In this document: positions 42,821 through 52,864 of the stretch, piece after piece | Layout of the letters: each line of letters begins with the position of its first letter | Position numbering within the stretch: the first letter of the stretch is position 1 | Source: Leptospira sp. | Lineage (GTDB): Bacteria; Spirochaetota; Leptospiria; Leptospirales; Leptospiraceae | Direction: 5' to 3' | Assembly: GCA_027531445.1 (NCBI GenBank) | Contig: JAPZRK010000051.1 | Span: forward strand, 16,409-80,408 | DNA: 64,000 nt | Position numbers and translations under genes: made by a program | Notes under the pieces: model-generated | The model's database searches: none | What the model was told of the DNA's origin: nothing | The model's input: the letters and a program-made list of their open reading frames with translations, nothing else

Positions 42821-45800
42821 TCCACCTCTAATATGACCAAAGTCACATCATCGTCAGGTGATTTTTTACCTGTAAATAATTTGATTTCTGAAAGTAGTAT
42901 ATCCTTTGTATTTGCTAAACTACTTTGGTATGAATTTTTAAGCATAGAGATCCATTTCTCTTCACCTAACATCTCTTTAGACTGATTTGTCGCTTCCGTA
43001 ATCCCATCTGTATACATTACGATTCGATCACCGGATTTAATCTTGTTTGTTTCAACTTTGATATCTAGTTCTGGAATCCAACCAATCAGTTTACCAGGGG
43101 GCAGACTAAGTTTTGGTTCCGACTCATTTTTTGTAAAATGAACGAGTGGCAAGTGTCCACATCTAGCATGGGAATACTCCATACTATCCAGATTGATATA
43201 AAGATAACTTGCAGTTAAAAATGCACCTTTCGTCTTACCTAGTAAACTTGCCGGGTCTTTCGCATAACGAATTTGAGTTGAAAATGCGATTTTTAACATT
43301 GCCGATACGAGCGCCGCTGGAATCCCATGACCTGAAACGTCGGCAATGATCACTGCCAATTCAGTAGGCGATATCACATAAAAATCGAAAAAATCACCTC
43401 CGACGCTATCCATCGGCTCGTAATAAAAGACTGATTGAATGCCTTTCATTTTCGGTGTTGATTCTGGTACAATGGAACTTTGTAATTTTCTTGCCACACT
43501 CAATTCATTTTGAAATGCAATGTATTTATTCTGCTCTGCTACTGCACGTCTCAAAGTGATTAGATTTTTTGCTCTGGAAATCAATTCACGCTTATCAAAT
43601 GGTTTCGCAAGGTAATCATTCCCTCCTGCTTCCAGCGCCGATACAATATCCGTGATCTGATTTTTTGCAGTGAGAAACAATATCGGTAACTCATAAAGTG
43701 AAAAGGATTCTCTAACAACCGAACATACATCATAGCCACTCATACCTGGCATCATAATATCTAACAGCATGAGTTCGAAAGGACCAAAATCACGAATTTG
43801 TTTGATTGCCTCTCCTCCGTTTGATGCTTCTACAACTTCATATCCTAACAAAGTTAGTTGGTTTTTTAAAACTTGTCTATTGATTGGCTCATCATCGACA
43901 ATTAAAATACGTATTTGATCTCCCTTCTCCATTTCGATATCTTCATCTTCAATCGGTCGAAGATTTTCTTTATTATATGAATCCAACCAGAGATTTTTGA
44001 TGGGAGAGGCAATTTCTGTTGTGAGATCGGTTTCCTTAGCAAAAGGTAATGTAAAATAGAAAACGGAACCTGTTCCGAGGCTTGACTCAACCCAAATCTG
44101 TCCTCCATGAAGTTCGACAAGACGCTTTGAAATGGCGAGCCCCAATCCTGTTCCACCAAATCTACGTGTTGTGGAAGCATCTACTTGCTCAAATGACTGG
44201 AAAATTAATTCAAACTTATCTGAGGGAATTCCAACACCGGTATCTGAAATGGAAAACTTTGCCAATTTACCGACAATCTCGGCTCCGATTTCAATTTTTC
44301 CCTGATCGGTAAACTTAATGGCATTGCCGATTAGATTAAACAAAATTTGCTGTAAACGTGATTCATCACCTAGCACAGCTGGGAAATCCATTGGAACATT
44401 GTTTCTTACTTTTAAATTTTTGATATGATACAGAGGTCTGGTGATGACAAGAACCATTTCGGCTATTTGTTGGAGATCAATCGCCTTCAACTCTAAATTT
44501 AAATCGCGATTTTTCATCTTAGAAAAATCTAAAATATCATCAACAAGGGAACTAAGTCGCTTTCCTGAACTAATGATCATTCCTATATTCTGACGCTGTT
44601 CTCCGTTTAACTCACCGCCAATTCCATCAAACATTGATTCTGCGATTCCAATAATTCCATTCAATGGAGTTTTTAGTTCATGCGAGGTATTTGCGAGAAA
44701 TTCATCTTTCAATTTGTCCAATGCCAATAGTCTAGTTGAAAGTGATTCCACATCTGCGAAGGCACGACTAAACTTTCTGGACAGTGTAAGTGATTGAATG
44801 AGGATAAAGAGGAAAATTCCAATAGGCACTGCGTCTATAGAAAATAAAATCTGATACGCATTTAAAACATCAATGATTGAAGCGATTGCCATAGCGAGAA
44901 GTCCCAAACAAAATAATAAACTTCCTTCTTGCCTATCCCAAACTGCTCTGAATACTCCTTGGAGAATGATGATGATGTCAAAAAGCAAAACTACATTGAA
45001 GTAAGCATTCGTTGATGTAAAAGTATATGTGTCTGCAAAAATAAGTAATAACAAAAACAAAAATATAGGTACGGCCAAAGTCCAGTGCATCCATTTTGAA
45101 TAGTAAGTAGGATAAAACTCTCTAAAAAAAGCAAAGAACAAGTAAGGAGAAAGGTAGAAGGTAAGATATTCCAAACGAAGACAAAAATCCCATCCTAATA
45201 TGTGTTCAAATTCATTAACTAAAAATCGTTCCCCTGTTACCAAAGTTCTTAAGCTTAGCATCATTGCCGCAAGCCCGAAAAGCAGATTCCCTCGATCCAC
45301 TCTCCTCCAATAGTACAATCCAAAGTGATATAGAGCGATGATAAATACCGATCCAGCAAGAAATAAGGAAGAGGCAATATCTCTCTGGTTTACCTTCGAT
45401 ATTTTTTCCCATTCTCCAAATAACGGAGGTTCCCACATGCCACCTTTGTAATGATGAAAATTAGAGATTTGAATGATCAGATCATTTTCACCGGCCTCCC
45501 ATGTGAGCGGTACTAGGTGGAATTGATACGATGGGATGGATTCGGCCTTTGTTTTGCCAACTTCTCCCGTTTGAGATACCAACTTGCCATTCCAAAAGAT
45601 CCGGCTTGCTGTTGCCATATCTGGTATCTTCAAACCGAATATTTTTGATTTGTCTGGGTTGTTTGGTGCGGGAATCCGAAGGGTGTATGTTCCATACCCG
45701 TTACCCGTTCCCAGAATTTTATTCCAAGTTCCGGGTACAGAAAGTGGGACGGCTCCTTTTCCTACGCTTTCGCCTGGAAAAAGGAGCTGGTTGGGATAAA

Positions 45801-45927
45801 AATTCCACTCTCCTTCTAAAAAAACAGGGTTTCCTTCGTGCTTTGCAATTAGATCGAGAGGAGAGGAAAAAAGAGGAGAAATGACAGCCAGTAAAATGAG
45901 ACCAACTGTGATAAAATGTGCACCCAA
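42817..45927 (-). CDS. Multidomain sensor: 7TMR-DISM, histidine kinase, receiver and PP2C phosphatase
   Basis: A 1036-aa protein starting with TTG; no later Met fits. A signal peptide precedes a periplasmic jelly-roll-type sensor (FLEGEWNFYPNQLLFPGE, VPGTWNKILGTGNGYGTY). Then come seven membrane helices (about residues 185-390), HisKA LANTSHELKTPLNGIIGIAE, and an intact ATPase (LFNLIGNAIKFTDQG, ISDTGVGIPSDKF, FGGTGLGLAISKRL). The receiver has ILIVDDEPINRQVL, MLLDIMMPGMSGYD and YLAKPFDKREL. The C-terminal SpoIIE-like phosphatase has VGGDFFDFYV, IIADVSGHGIPAALVS and GDRIVMYTDGITEATNQ. All catalytic sites are intact. It is an all-in-one phosphorelay with a Ser/Thr phosphatase output, sited inside a motility cluster. 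Confidence 0.93.
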   Translation of the reverse strand: MGAHFITVGLILLAVISPLFSSPLDLIAKHEGNPVFLEGEWNFYPNQLLFPGESVGKGAVPLSVPGTWNKILGTGNGYGTYTLRIPAPNNPDKSKIFGLKIPDMATASRIFWNGKLVSQTGEVGKTKAESIPSYQFHLVPLTWEAGENDLIIQISNFHHYKGGMWEPPLFGEWEKISKVNQRDIASSLFLAGSVFIIALYHFGLYYWRRVDRGNLLFGLAAMMLSLRTLVTGERFLVNEFEHILGWDFCLRLEYLTFYLSPYLFFAFFREFYPTYYSKWMHWTLAVPIFLFLLLLIFADTYTFTSTNAYFNVVLLFDIIIILQGVFRAVWDRQEGSLLFCLGLLAMAIASIIDVLNAYQILFSIDAVPIGIFLFILIQSLTLSRKFSRAFADVESLSTRLLALDKLKDEFLANTSHELKTPLNGIIGIAESMFDGIGGELNGEQRQNIGMIISSGKRLSSLVDDILDFSKMKNRDLNLELKAIDLQQIAEMVLVITRPLYHIKNLKVRNNVPMDFPAVLGDESRLQQILFNLIGNAIKFTDQGKIEIGAEIVGKLAKFSISDTGVGIPSDKFELIFQSFEQVDASTTRRFGGTGLGLAISKRLVELHGGQIWVESSLGTGSVFYFTLPFAKETDLTTEIASPIKNLWLDSYNKENLRPIEDEDIEMEKGDQIRILIVDDEPINRQVLKNQLTLLGYEVVEASNGGEAIKQIRDFGPFELMLLDIMMPGMSGYDVCSVVRESFSLYELPILFLTAKNQITDIVSALEAGGNDYLAKPFDKRELISRAKNLITLRRAVAEQNKYIAFQNELSVARKLQSSIVPESTPKMKGIQSVFYYEPMDSVGGDFFDFYVISPTELAVIIADVSGHGIPAALVSAMLKIAFSTQIRYAKDPASLLGKTKGAFLTASYLYINLDSMEYSHARCGHLPLVHFTKNESEPKLSLPPGKLIGWIPELDIKVETNKIKSGDRIVMYTDGITEATNQSKEMLGEEKWISMLKNSYQSSLANTKDILLSEIKLFTGKKSPDDDVTLVILEVD

Positions 45928-46011
45928 TGTAAGATGTTCTTCTCACATTTTTTTTAAAGAACAAGTAAAAAAGAGTACAAAAAATAAGGAAAACCAAGGA
46001 AATAGGCAGGT

Positions 46012-46611
46012 GTGAAACGCTTTCGTTTTAGTTTGGAAACGGTGATGAAATTGAGAGAACTCCGAGAGGAAGAAGAACTCAAAAAATTATCCATTGTTGT
46101 TTCTGAATTGAATGCCATCTTCGCAGAACAAGAGTACAATCGAAAAGAAATTCAAAATGCATACAAAGAAATCGAATCAAGTGTTAGCGTTGGACGAAGT
46201 TTAAATGATTATCTTTCGATTGAGCGTTATATCCAGGGTTTATCAAAACTAAATGAAGAGCTAGACATACGGATTATTGAAAAAAACAAACAAGTTGATT
46301 TGGTGCGTCAGGGTGTACTCATTGCAAGGAAAGATAAAAAAGTTTTAGAGATTCTCAAAGAGAATCGACTAAATGAGTGGAAAAAAAAGAGAAACCGCTT
46401 AGAAAGAAGGGAAATCGAAGAATATAACGAACATCTTGTGGCTCAAACAAAATTTTTGGAATCTATGCCAACTACAAATAAAAAGAATGATAAAAAAATT
46501 CCAAAGACATTCAAAATACTAAACAGAGAAGATGGCGGAGACGAACTTATGGGAGACTTTAAAAATCTTAGAGATTTTTATGAAAAATTTTATATGGGAC
46601 AAGGTAGATAA
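46012..46611 (+). CDS. fliJ: FliJ-like flagellar export chaperone
   Basis: A 199-aa protein starting with GTG at 46012. The start MKRFRFSLETVMKLRELREE is the classic FliJ N-terminus (F-R-F-x-L-x-x-V-x-x-x-R), followed by an uninterrupted antiparallel coiled coil with ELNAIFAEQEYNRKEI and KKRNRLERREIEEYNEHLVA. The last 45 residues extend beyond usual FliJ. FliJ is the stalk-like escort of FliI and the export gate. It lies 3 bp upstream of flbB, the same order as in Borrelia (fliI, fliJ, flbB), but separated from fliI by the opposed kinase. Confidence 0.82.
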   Translation: MKRFRFSLETVMKLRELREEEELKKLSIVVSELNAIFAEQEYNRKEIQNAYKEIESSVSVGRSLNDYLSIERYIQGLSKLNEELDIRIIEKNKQVDLVRQGVLIARKDKKVLEILKENRLNEWKKKRNRLERREIEEYNEHLVAQTKFLESMPTTNKKNDKKIPKTFKILNREDGGDELMGDFKNLRDFYEKFYMGQGR

Positions 46612-46614
46612 TCT

Positions 46615-47274
46615 ATGGCCAGTGTGTCGGATAACACTAGATCTTTCTTTTTGATTCTTCTCATTACCTTTTTGATTGCGATTGGTTTTTTTATTTTTGA
46701 TTATTTTCAAGTGATCAATGCGGAGGACTACTTTCCATTTTTAAAAAAGCAACCAAGTCTAGTCAACCAGGACTTACTATCTCCGACAGAACTTGAAAAA
46801 TTAGAAATTGAAAAAGCTAAAGAACGACTCATTGACGATTTAGAAGAGTTAAAGAATTTAAAAGCAGAATTAGAGTCAGCAAAATCTTCACTTGCTACGG
46901 ACAAAGAAAGATTAGAAGAGCTCAAAGAAGGCATTCAAAAAAAAGAAAGGGAAATGGCTGAAAAAGCAAAACGCGAATCAGCGAGATCGGAAAAAGTAAA
47001 AGTTTTGGCGAATAAAGTAGCGAACATGCCGCCTGAGTCTGCCCGTGATATGCTTCTTAACTGGCCGGACTATGATATCATTGAAGTCTTTGAACAAATG
47101 GACAAGGATGCCGAGGAAGAAGGACGTCCTACCATTACGACCTATTTACTTACACTCTTCCCTGCGGAGAGAAGATCTGTAATATCCAACAAATGGCTTG
47201 ATGCTAGCGCAAAACAGGTGCCAGGTTATGGCAAATCTGTTGATGAGGATGGAGATGAACCAAAATCACAGTAA
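46615..47274 (+). CDS. flbB: FlbB-like collar protein of the periplasmic flagellar motor (MotE/MgtE-N domain)
   Basis: A 219-aa protein: one N-terminal membrane helix (FFLILLITFLIAIGFFIFDY), a coiled coil rich in Glu/Lys (KERLIDDLEELKNLKAELES), and a C-terminal MgtE-N-like domain (VANMPPESARDMLLNWPDYD, then ITTYLLTLFPAERRSVISNK). This is the architecture of FlbB, which in Borrelia anchors the spirochaete collar around the stator, and of MotE. It is coupled to fliJ. The final 49 bp overlap the convergent gmk gene, so both C-termini are encoded in antisense. Confidence 0.78.
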   Translation: MASVSDNTRSFFLILLITFLIAIGFFIFDYFQVINAEDYFPFLKKQPSLVNQDLLSPTELEKLEIEKAKERLIDDLEELKNLKAELESAKSSLATDKERLEELKEGIQKKEREMAEKAKRESARSEKVKVLANKVANMPPESARDMLLNWPDYDIIEVFEQMDKDAEEEGRPTITTYLLTLFPAERRSVISNKWLDASAKQVPGYGKSVDEDGDEPKSQ

Positions 47275-47825
47275 ATGATTGATTTCACCTCTGAGATCGC
47301 TGTTTCCAAAACATCATTTACTACTATAAAATCAAATTTAGGTGCCTCTTCTAATTCTTTGAGGCCATTTTGAATCCGTTTTTCAATGCTCTTTTCTGGG
47401 TCTGTCCCACGTTTGATCAGTCTTTCGATCCATATTTCCTGGCTTGGTGGTTGGATAAAAATCGAAACCGAATTCGGTCTCTTCGCTTTTACGAGACTTG
47501 CCCCTTGAACATCAATATCGAGTAGGACCACTTTATTTTGCTCGAGCGCTTCCATTATCGGTGCTTTGGGCGTGCCATAATAATTTCCGTGGACTTCTGC
47601 CCATTCATAAAAACCATCTTCTGCAATCTGATTTTTAAACTCTTCGATCGTCAAAAAATGATAGGTGACGTCGGGAATATCGCCGGGTCTGGGATCTCTT
47701 GTTGTACATGAGATAGAAAAATAAAAATCAGGATGATCCGCGATGATGCGAGTGATGATCGTCGACTTACCACCGCCCGCAACAGATGAAATGATATAAA
47801 GATTGGGAACGGGGGTATTAGCCAT
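47226..47825 (-). CDS. gmk: Guanylate kinase
   Basis: A 199-aa enzyme phosphorylating GMP to GDP. The P-loop is LYIISSVAGGGKSTIITR, with an unusual Ser-Val-Ala in place of Gly-Pro-Ser at the front of the family's G-P-S-G-x-G-K. The GMP-binding core is typical: SCTTRDPRPGDIPDVTYHFL, FYEWAEVHGNYYGTP, VVLLDIDVQGASLVK, and SVSIFIQPPSQEIWIERLIK with RIQNGLKELEEAPKFDF. It is directly adjacent to the remA-like gene, GAGG at the end of which serves as its Shine-Dalgarno. The 3' end overlaps flbB by 49 bp. Confidence 0.93.
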   Translation of the reverse strand: MANTPVPNLYIISSVAGGGKSTIITRIIADHPDFYFSISCTTRDPRPGDIPDVTYHFLTIEEFKNQIAEDGFYEWAEVHGNYYGTPKAPIMEALEQNKVVLLDIDVQGASLVKAKRPNSVSIFIQPPSQEIWIERLIKRGTDPEKSIEKRIQNGLKELEEAPKFDFIVVNDVLETAISEVKSIIYCDFGSSPSSSTDLP

Positions 47826-48107
47826 TCATTCCTCGTTTTCATCCTCGATGCCAATATTATTGTCCAATTGTTCGAGCCTTCTTGTCAGACTATCTGGACG
47901 AATCGCAGAGAGTACGATATGTCCAGATTCCAAAACAAGCACGGATCTGGTCTTGCGTCCTTGCGTCGCATCCACAAGGCGTAAATTGTCTTTAGCTTCT
48001 ATACGAAGTCGCTTTGCCCCCGCCGATTCCGCATTTAGAATCGCAAGGAGTTTGTCTTTGAAGACAACATTAGAAAACCCGACATTTAAGACGGGAAAAG
48101 AAGACAT
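47826..48107 (-). CDS. RemA/DUF370-family small regulatory protein
   Basis: A 93-aa protein with the DUF370 pattern: [60 protein letters not shown] and [10 protein letters not shown]. In Bacillus subtilis RemA is a DNA-binding activator of matrix and osmoprotection genes; the family almost always precedes gmk, as here with zero spacing. The YicC-family gene that often lies upstream is absent; instead a DUF6115-like gene occupies that place. Its role in spirochaetes is not established. Confidence 0.88.
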   Translation of the reverse strand: MSSFPVLNVGFSNVVFKDKLLAILNAESAGAKRLRIEAKDNLRLVDATQGRKTRSVLVLESGHIVLSAIRPDSLTRRLEQLDNNIGIEDENEE

Positions 48108-48119
48108 GATTCCAGAATC

Positions 48120-49130
48120 TTAGATTCTTCTAGATCGATCAAGTCGAATCGTTTCTATCAATCGAATTTCATGTGCCCCAATATTCATATAATCTGAAAT
48201 CTGTTCGTGAGTGTACCCTTTTTTCAATAAAAGTACGACCTTATCTATTTTCGTCGCACTGCTTGGAAGCTCTTCCAAAACCGCGTCCAAAGAAATCGTT
48301 ACTTGGTCTTCAAAATTTTTCTGATGCGACGCATAGGCTGAATCATTCGCATAGGCGAGTTTAGTAAGAAATTCTCTGCGAATTTTTCCTTCTTTGTTTT
48401 CATCACGAATGATCGTGGAAACGCTTTTATCTTCAGCAAAAGGATCACCGCCAACCGTATAGTCCGTTTTTGGATGGTAAACAGGAACAGTAACATTACC
48501 CACCGCTTCATTGGACGGGGTTTGGTTATCATCCATTCCAATCATTCCTTTAACCACTCTTCCTAATTTAGAGAACGCTTGATTGACTGCACCTTCGGTA
48601 GTATGGATCTCATCATCGGGAAGATTGTATTGATTTGTCAGATACACTTTACCGACACCTGATCTTTGTTCTCTGAGGAGTGGGCTGACTTCTTCATCCC
48701 GTAGATTAGAATCTGGATCTTGCAATTTGTTTTTTGGAACATTTTGAGCCAGGTCTTGCGCAGATTTTTCTGCCGACTTCTCTGAGAGCTCTGATTCCAA
48801 AGACATTCCCATTTCAGCATAAGGAGGCACTTCATCAATACGATGTTTGCCGCTGAATGTTTCTCGAGTATCTTGAGCTGAGTAATGTTTGAACTCTTTT
48901 GATAGCATTTCTGCCTTTTCTAAAAGGGTGCGAAGTGCTGTCAGTCTGCCTTCAATTACGGCTACTGTCTGATCAAGTTCACGTATCGTCTCTGAAGTGG
49001 CAAGATCGATGGCTCGATCTAGCTTTTTATCATAATATTCTGATACTGCTTTCTGAACTTTCGCTGAAATAAATACATACATCACTCCACAGAAGAGTGT
49101 ATTGATTAAGACGAGAGAAAAAAGTTCCAT
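48120..49130 (-). CDS. Membrane-anchored coiled-coil protein with C-terminal HTH-like segment (DUF6115/SwrB-like)
   Basis: A 336-aa protein: one N-terminal membrane helix (FSLVLINTLFCGVMYVFISA), coiled coil (TIRELDQTVAVIEGRLTALR), a long low-complexity acidic middle, and a C-terminal segment KIDKVVLLLKKGYTHEQISD followed by NIGAHEIRLIETIRLDRSR. That tail looks like the HTH-type end of DUF6115/SwrB proteins, whose genes sit in the flagellar operons of other bacteria. The neighbours (fapA, fliA, flhG, flhF) make a motility role likely. The domain match is by pattern only. Confidence 0.6.
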   Translation of the reverse strand: MELFSLVLINTLFCGVMYVFISAKVQKAVSEYYDKKLDRAIDLATSETIRELDQTVAVIEGRLTALRTLLEKAEMLSKEFKHYSAQDTRETFSGKHRIDEVPPYAEMGMSLESELSEKSAEKSAQDLAQNVPKNKLQDPDSNLRDEEVSPLLREQRSGVGKVYLTNQYNLPDDEIHTTEGAVNQAFSKLGRVVKGMIGMDDNQTPSNEAVGNVTVPVYHPKTDYTVGGDPFAEDKSVSTIIRDENKEGKIRREFLTKLAYANDSAYASHQKNFEDQVTISLDAVLEELPSSATKIDKVVLLLKKGYTHEQISDYMNIGAHEIRLIETIRLDRSRRI

Positions 49131-49185
49131 GTAAAGGTCTCCGAAAGAACATTTCCAACAACATTCCTGAAGACTATATCAATGA

Positions 49186-49473
49186 TTAGACTGTAGAATC
49201 GAAATTAAATCCTTTTGCGTTTGATTGATTGGATATTTCAATTCCCTTTCGAGAGTAAGAAACAACTTCTTCTTTATCACTCTTTGCTTTAAAACTGGTA
49301 GAGCTTGTATTGTTTTTTGTTTCCGGAACCACTTGTGCTTTTTGCTGACTTGTGATGGCCGCACGTTGCAATTCTACCACTTGGTTCTGGTGGGTAAAAG
49401 GAGTTTCACTTTGAGCACGCCTTGCGTTTTCAAAATGTGTTGTGTTACTGGCAAATGTTTCGCTGATGACCAT
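49186..49473 (-). CDS. Small unstructured protein of the motility operon, unknown function
   Basis: A 95-aa protein, Gln/Ser/Thr/Asn-rich and without hydrophobic segments (VVELQRAAITSQQKAQVVPE, GIEISNQSNAKGFNFDSTV), probably disordered. It starts 8 bp after the fapA stop on the same strand and ends 55 bp before the DUF6115-like gene, so it is in the operon. An AGGT lies about 7 nt before the ATG. A different minus-strand frame covers part of the interval but has no good start. No known family. Confidence 0.5.
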   Translation of the reverse strand: MVISETFASNTTHFENARRAQSETPFTHQNQVVELQRAAITSQQKAQVVPETKNNTSSTSFKAKSDKEEVVSYSRKGIEISNQSNAKGFNFDSTV

Positions 49474-49481
49474 CTCAGTAC

Positions 49482-51476
49482 CTACTCTTTCTTTGTTTTA
49501 CCACGACCTCGTTTTTTTCTCCAGTCATTTTTATCTTCGTCTGGATCTTCGTAATTTGTACTTCGGACCTGGCCTTCCTCTTCAAAGAAGGTTTTCGCCT
49601 TGGTTTCGTGCCGGAGCTTAAAGTCTGCGTTGCGGATACGAATGGATGTTCCTGGAAAAATAGTCTTTTCGACGGAAACGCGACCATTTGCCGCTTGCTC
49701 ATCCATGTACGCCGTCAAGGTTTGGACTTCCTTTTCATACTCAGCAATTCGTTTTTCGAGCTTTTTGGTTCCAGCTTCCAGCTTTTGTAAGTGTTCATTG
49801 TTCTCTTTTGAGAATGTTGCCGGATCTGCCTCTTTTCGAGCACGTAGAGTCTTTAATGTTTTAGAAAGTTGATCGAGTTTCGTCTGATTTTCGTTTTTCT
49901 TTCCTTCATACTCGCCAATTTGTTTTAAGATCTTCGGATTGACACCCACGATCAGGTCCGTTTGTGGATTGGCCTGTGATCCGATGACCTTTGCTGAAAT
50001 CAGTTGTGCCGCCTGGATCGTGCCACCTACGATCTGACCTCGTTTGCCTTTACAGCTGATCTTACCACCTGCCATAAGATGGGAATGGAGGATCCCTTCC
50101 TGGACAATGATATCCTTTTCTGTGATCACAGTCGCATTTTGGATGAACTTAGCGATAATATTGCCACCAGTAGACTCTACACGAGCCTCCTCACGACCAG
50201 TAATCCCTTGCCTGACGATGATGTCCCCATCCGCTTCCACGATGGCCTTTTGGACGGTTCCATAGATTTCGATATTACCTGCGGCTTTGACGGAATAGTT
50301 GTCCTCAACATTTCCTGTAATGATGATGGAGCCGAGGAACGTAATGTTACCGGAACGTACTCCAACATCTCCATTGATACGGTAGACAGTCTCTACAGAT
50401 AGCCTTCCTGCAACATATAACACTTGTCCATTGACTTCTGCAGTGAGTCGCATTTTATCTTCAGATAAGATCGTTCCCTTTCCTTGTTTAAGATCGACAT
50501 CATTGCCATCTTTTGCTGGTAGCACCATACCATAGAGATTTCTTCCAAGTTTGGCGGGTTCTGCGGGAATTTTTTCAGCAAGCAACTGCCCCACAACTAC
50601 GTTTTCGATCATATCCAAATCTTTGTAGTCGACACGTCCTGACTGGTCTTCTTTGAAATTGATTTTCTTTTCTGTTCGGACGTAGTATTTGATTTCCGCA
50701 TTCTTGCCGTTCATCGGGAAATCTCCCTCGGCCGCGATAAATGGAGTATTGATGAGATCAATATCTAGAGACTTTTTGATCTCTGCTTCTTTTAATCCAT
50801 ATGCAATACCCAAATTCTTGAGTGCAACGGTCACATCGTTAACTTCTAGATCACGTCCACCAGGTCGTGCCGGGAAAACAGTAACATAGGCTCGCATCTT
50901 ATCGGAATCAATGTCAACATTACAACTGGAATCATTCCCTTGTTTGGGTTTCTGATTTGAAATGAGAACAGGTTCCCCTTTTTGCTCTTTTACGATCTTA
51001 TTTAAAAGTGCGGTATCGACTCCGGCCACCCCTCTGAATGCAAGGCGTTTTGTGACATCGGCTAGTGTCATTGCCAAGCCCTCGCCCACTGGTGGGTGAA
51101 CTGTTAGAAATACACCAGTACGATAAATTTTGACTGAGACTCTTCCGTCTTTATTCTTCGGTGCGACTAGATCTTTGAGATCTTTGGAAACAAGCTTTCC
51201 ACTACCACCCGTTAATTTATCATCTAACGCAGTTAATTCTTCGAGTATCAGGTCTTCTGGAATGAGGGAGACTCTTAAATGAAATGGTTCAGAAAAGAAT
51301 AAACGTTTTTTGCCCCTTTTCAGGACGCGATAATCTAATTCGTGGATTTTGCGACCGAAGTGTGTGGCCGCAAGCGCTAAACATTCTTCGATACTATCGG
51401 CAATGACTTCTACTTCCTCGGTCTCCCTTTTTTCGAACTCAGTGAGTTCTTCTTTTAGAAAGCCCGTTAAGGACAT
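49482..51476 (-). CDS. fapA: FapA/DUF342 polymer-forming protein, flagellar assembly type
   Basis: A 664-aa protein. An N-terminal Jag-N-like domain ([20 protein letters not shown], then [13 protein letters not shown]) precedes the DUF342 core, where [40 protein letters not shown] and [20 protein letters not shown] form a right-handed beta-helix of the bactofilin kind. A coiled coil ([19 protein letters not shown]) and a short tail follow. In Vibrio, FapA contributes to flagellar assembly and FlhF localisation. Gap to fliA is 6 bp. Confidence 0.85.
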   Translation of the reverse strand: MSLTGFLKEELTEFEKRETEEVEVIADSIEECLALAATHFGRKIHELDYRVLKRGKKRLFFSEPFHLRVSLIPEDLILEELTALDDKLTGGSGKLVSKDLKDLVAPKNKDGRVSVKIYRTGVFLTVHPPVGEGLAMTLADVTKRLAFRGVAGVDTALLNKIVKEQKGEPVLISNQKPKQGNDSSCNVDIDSDKMRAYVTVFPARPGGRDLEVNDVTVALKNLGIAYGLKEAEIKKSLDIDLINTPFIAAEGDFPMNGKNAEIKYYVRTEKKINFKEDQSGRVDYKDLDMIENVVVGQLLAEKIPAEPAKLGRNLYGMVLPAKDGNDVDLKQGKGTILSEDKMRLTAEVNGQVLYVAGRLSVETVYRINGDVGVRSGNITFLGSIIITGNVEDNYSVKAAGNIEIYGTVQKAIVEADGDIIVRQGITGREEARVESTGGNIIAKFIQNATVITEKDIIVQEGILHSHLMAGGKISCKGKRGQIVGGTIQAAQLISAKVIGSQANPQTDLIVGVNPKILKQIGEYEGKKNENQTKLDQLSKTLKTLRARKEADPATFSKENNEHLQKLEAGTKKLEKRIAEYEKEVQTLTAYMDEQAANGRVSVEKTIFPGTSIRIRNADFKLRHETKAKTFFEEEGQVRSTNYEDPDEDKNDWRKKRGRGKTKKE

Positions 51477-51482
51477 ATGAGT

Positions 51483-52283
51483 TTACCTTCTTTGAATTGC
51501 GGATTTAACTTTTGATAGTTTGCTACGCAAACGAGCTACCGCTTTGGTATGCAGTTGTGAAATGCGAGATTCAGTGACTTCTAGCACTTCGCCTATCTCC
51601 TTTAAGGTGAGATCCTCGTAGTAGTATAATACAATCACTTTCTTTTCTTTTTCTGGAAGGCCTTTGATGGCATCAACGATCACGTTTTTGATCTCTTCCT
51701 TTTCGATGATATTGTCAGGATTCATATTCATCGGAGATTCTAAAGTTTCCATAAAGGAGACTTCGTCATTTTCATCACCGAGGAACCAGATGTCATTGAG
51801 TGAAACAAGGGAAGTACCAGACAACTTGGAGAGCAAGGAATTGTATTCTTCCATGGAAACTCCGAGTTCTTTTGCGATCTCTTCGTCCTCCACTTTTTTG
51901 CCTTCTTTGTTTTCCAACATGGCAATGATGCCTTCGAGTTGTTTTGCTTTTTGACGGATCGATCTCGGTATCCAGTCGACTGACCGAAGTTCATCGAACA
52001 CGGAACCACGGATCCTTGTCATAGCATAAGTTTTGAATTTGATTTCGCGAGAGGGGTCAAACTTTTCAATGGCGTCTAGTAAACCAAACACGCCGTAGCT
52101 GACCAAGTCCTCAAACTCCACGTTTTGTGGCATACCAATAGCAATTCTACCGGCTACGTGTTTAACTAGTGGAGAATACTTCTCCACGAGATAACTCCGT
52201 ATTTCGGGGTTTTTATTGACTCGATACTGTTTCCAGAGATCGGTCTCATCGAATTGGTTGTACTTGTCTAGTAGTCTGGACAT
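51483..52283 (-). CDS. fliA: Sigma-28 family sigma factor (FliA/WhiG)
   Basis: A 266-aa factor. Region 2 has [40 protein letters not shown] and [14 protein letters not shown], the last diagnostic of the FliA/WhiG type. Region 3 lies at [19 protein letters not shown] and region 4 helix-turn-helix at [20 protein letters not shown]. It directs transcription of late flagellar genes. No clear Shine-Dalgarno precedes the ATG. A short palindrome TTTACT-TTAT-AGTAAA at 52308-52323 lies in the 108-bp gap upstream, so the gene may have its own promoter as well as operon expression. Confidence 0.94.
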   Translation of the reverse strand: MSRLLDKYNQFDETDLWKQYRVNKNPEIRSYLVEKYSPLVKHVAGRIAIGMPQNVEFEDLVSYGVFGLLDAIEKFDPSREIKFKTYAMTRIRGSVFDELRSVDWIPRSIRQKAKQLEGIIAMLENKEGKKVEDEEIAKELGVSMEEYNSLLSKLSGTSLVSLNDIWFLGDENDEVSFMETLESPMNMNPDNIIEKEEIKNVIVDAIKGLPEKEKKVIVLYYYEDLTLKEIGEVLEVTESRISQLHTKAVARLRSKLSKVKSAIQRR

Positions 52284-52391
52284 AATGAACCGGGGATCCG
52301 GAAACTGTTTACTTTATAGTAAAAATCGTATTAAAACGAAAATTACAAGAGTATTTTTTTTCTTATGTCAGGTAAATGCGATAAAAAATGA

Positions 52392-52859
52392 TCACTCTGC
52401 GGGATCATCCTTAGCCAGCATGGTTCGAATCGCTTCTGCCATGAGTTTTGGCTCGTTTTTGATCGCAATCTTGTCCACCATGATGTGATCTCCAAATTTG
52501 CCAGATTTGATTTTCGCCTGCATCGCCGCAAACTCGGATTCCTCACCTACAGGCTGAACTCCCAATTCGTCGCTCGTCATGCCACCTTCGGAGTGCATAT
52601 CAGACTCAAAATCACCATCGTCATGATGGGAACGAGAAAAACTCATTCCACCAAATGAAATTTCTCCCAAAAACTCTAAAAATTCGGGAACCTTTTTTTC
52701 TAGAACAGAATAAACACCAAAGCCTAGCCCTCCGAACGCAAGGGTCGAAACGCCAGACACCATGAGAATATAAGTAAAGCGATTTCCAACGAGGATACCA
52801 CAAACAGTGCTGATCAGTGCTCCAAGGATCGCAAAGACGAGAAGAAATCCGATCTGCAA
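52392..52859 (-). CDS. Two-helix membrane protein in the flh operon, unknown function
   Basis: A 155-aa protein with two membrane helices (FLLVFAILGALISTVCGILV and YILMVSGVSTLAFGGLGFGV), an acidic His/Asp stretch (SRSHHDDGDFESDMHSEGG) and a helical end IAIKNEPKLMAEAIRTMLAK. It begins 5 bp after the flhG stop and precedes fliA by 108 bp. The C-terminus (D-K-I-A-I-K-N-E-P-K-L-M-A-E-A-I-R-T-M-L) resembles the FlhG-neighbourhood small proteins seen in spirochaete motility operons, but I do not know a function. Confidence 0.65.
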   Translation of the reverse strand: MQIGFLLVFAILGALISTVCGILVGNRFTYILMVSGVSTLAFGGLGFGVYSVLEKKVPEFLEFLGEISFGGMSFSRSHHDDGDFESDMHSEGGMTSDELGVQPVGEESEFAAMQAKIKSGKFGDHIMVDKIAIKNEPKLMAEAIRTMLAKDDPAE

Positions 52860-52864
52860 AGGAT

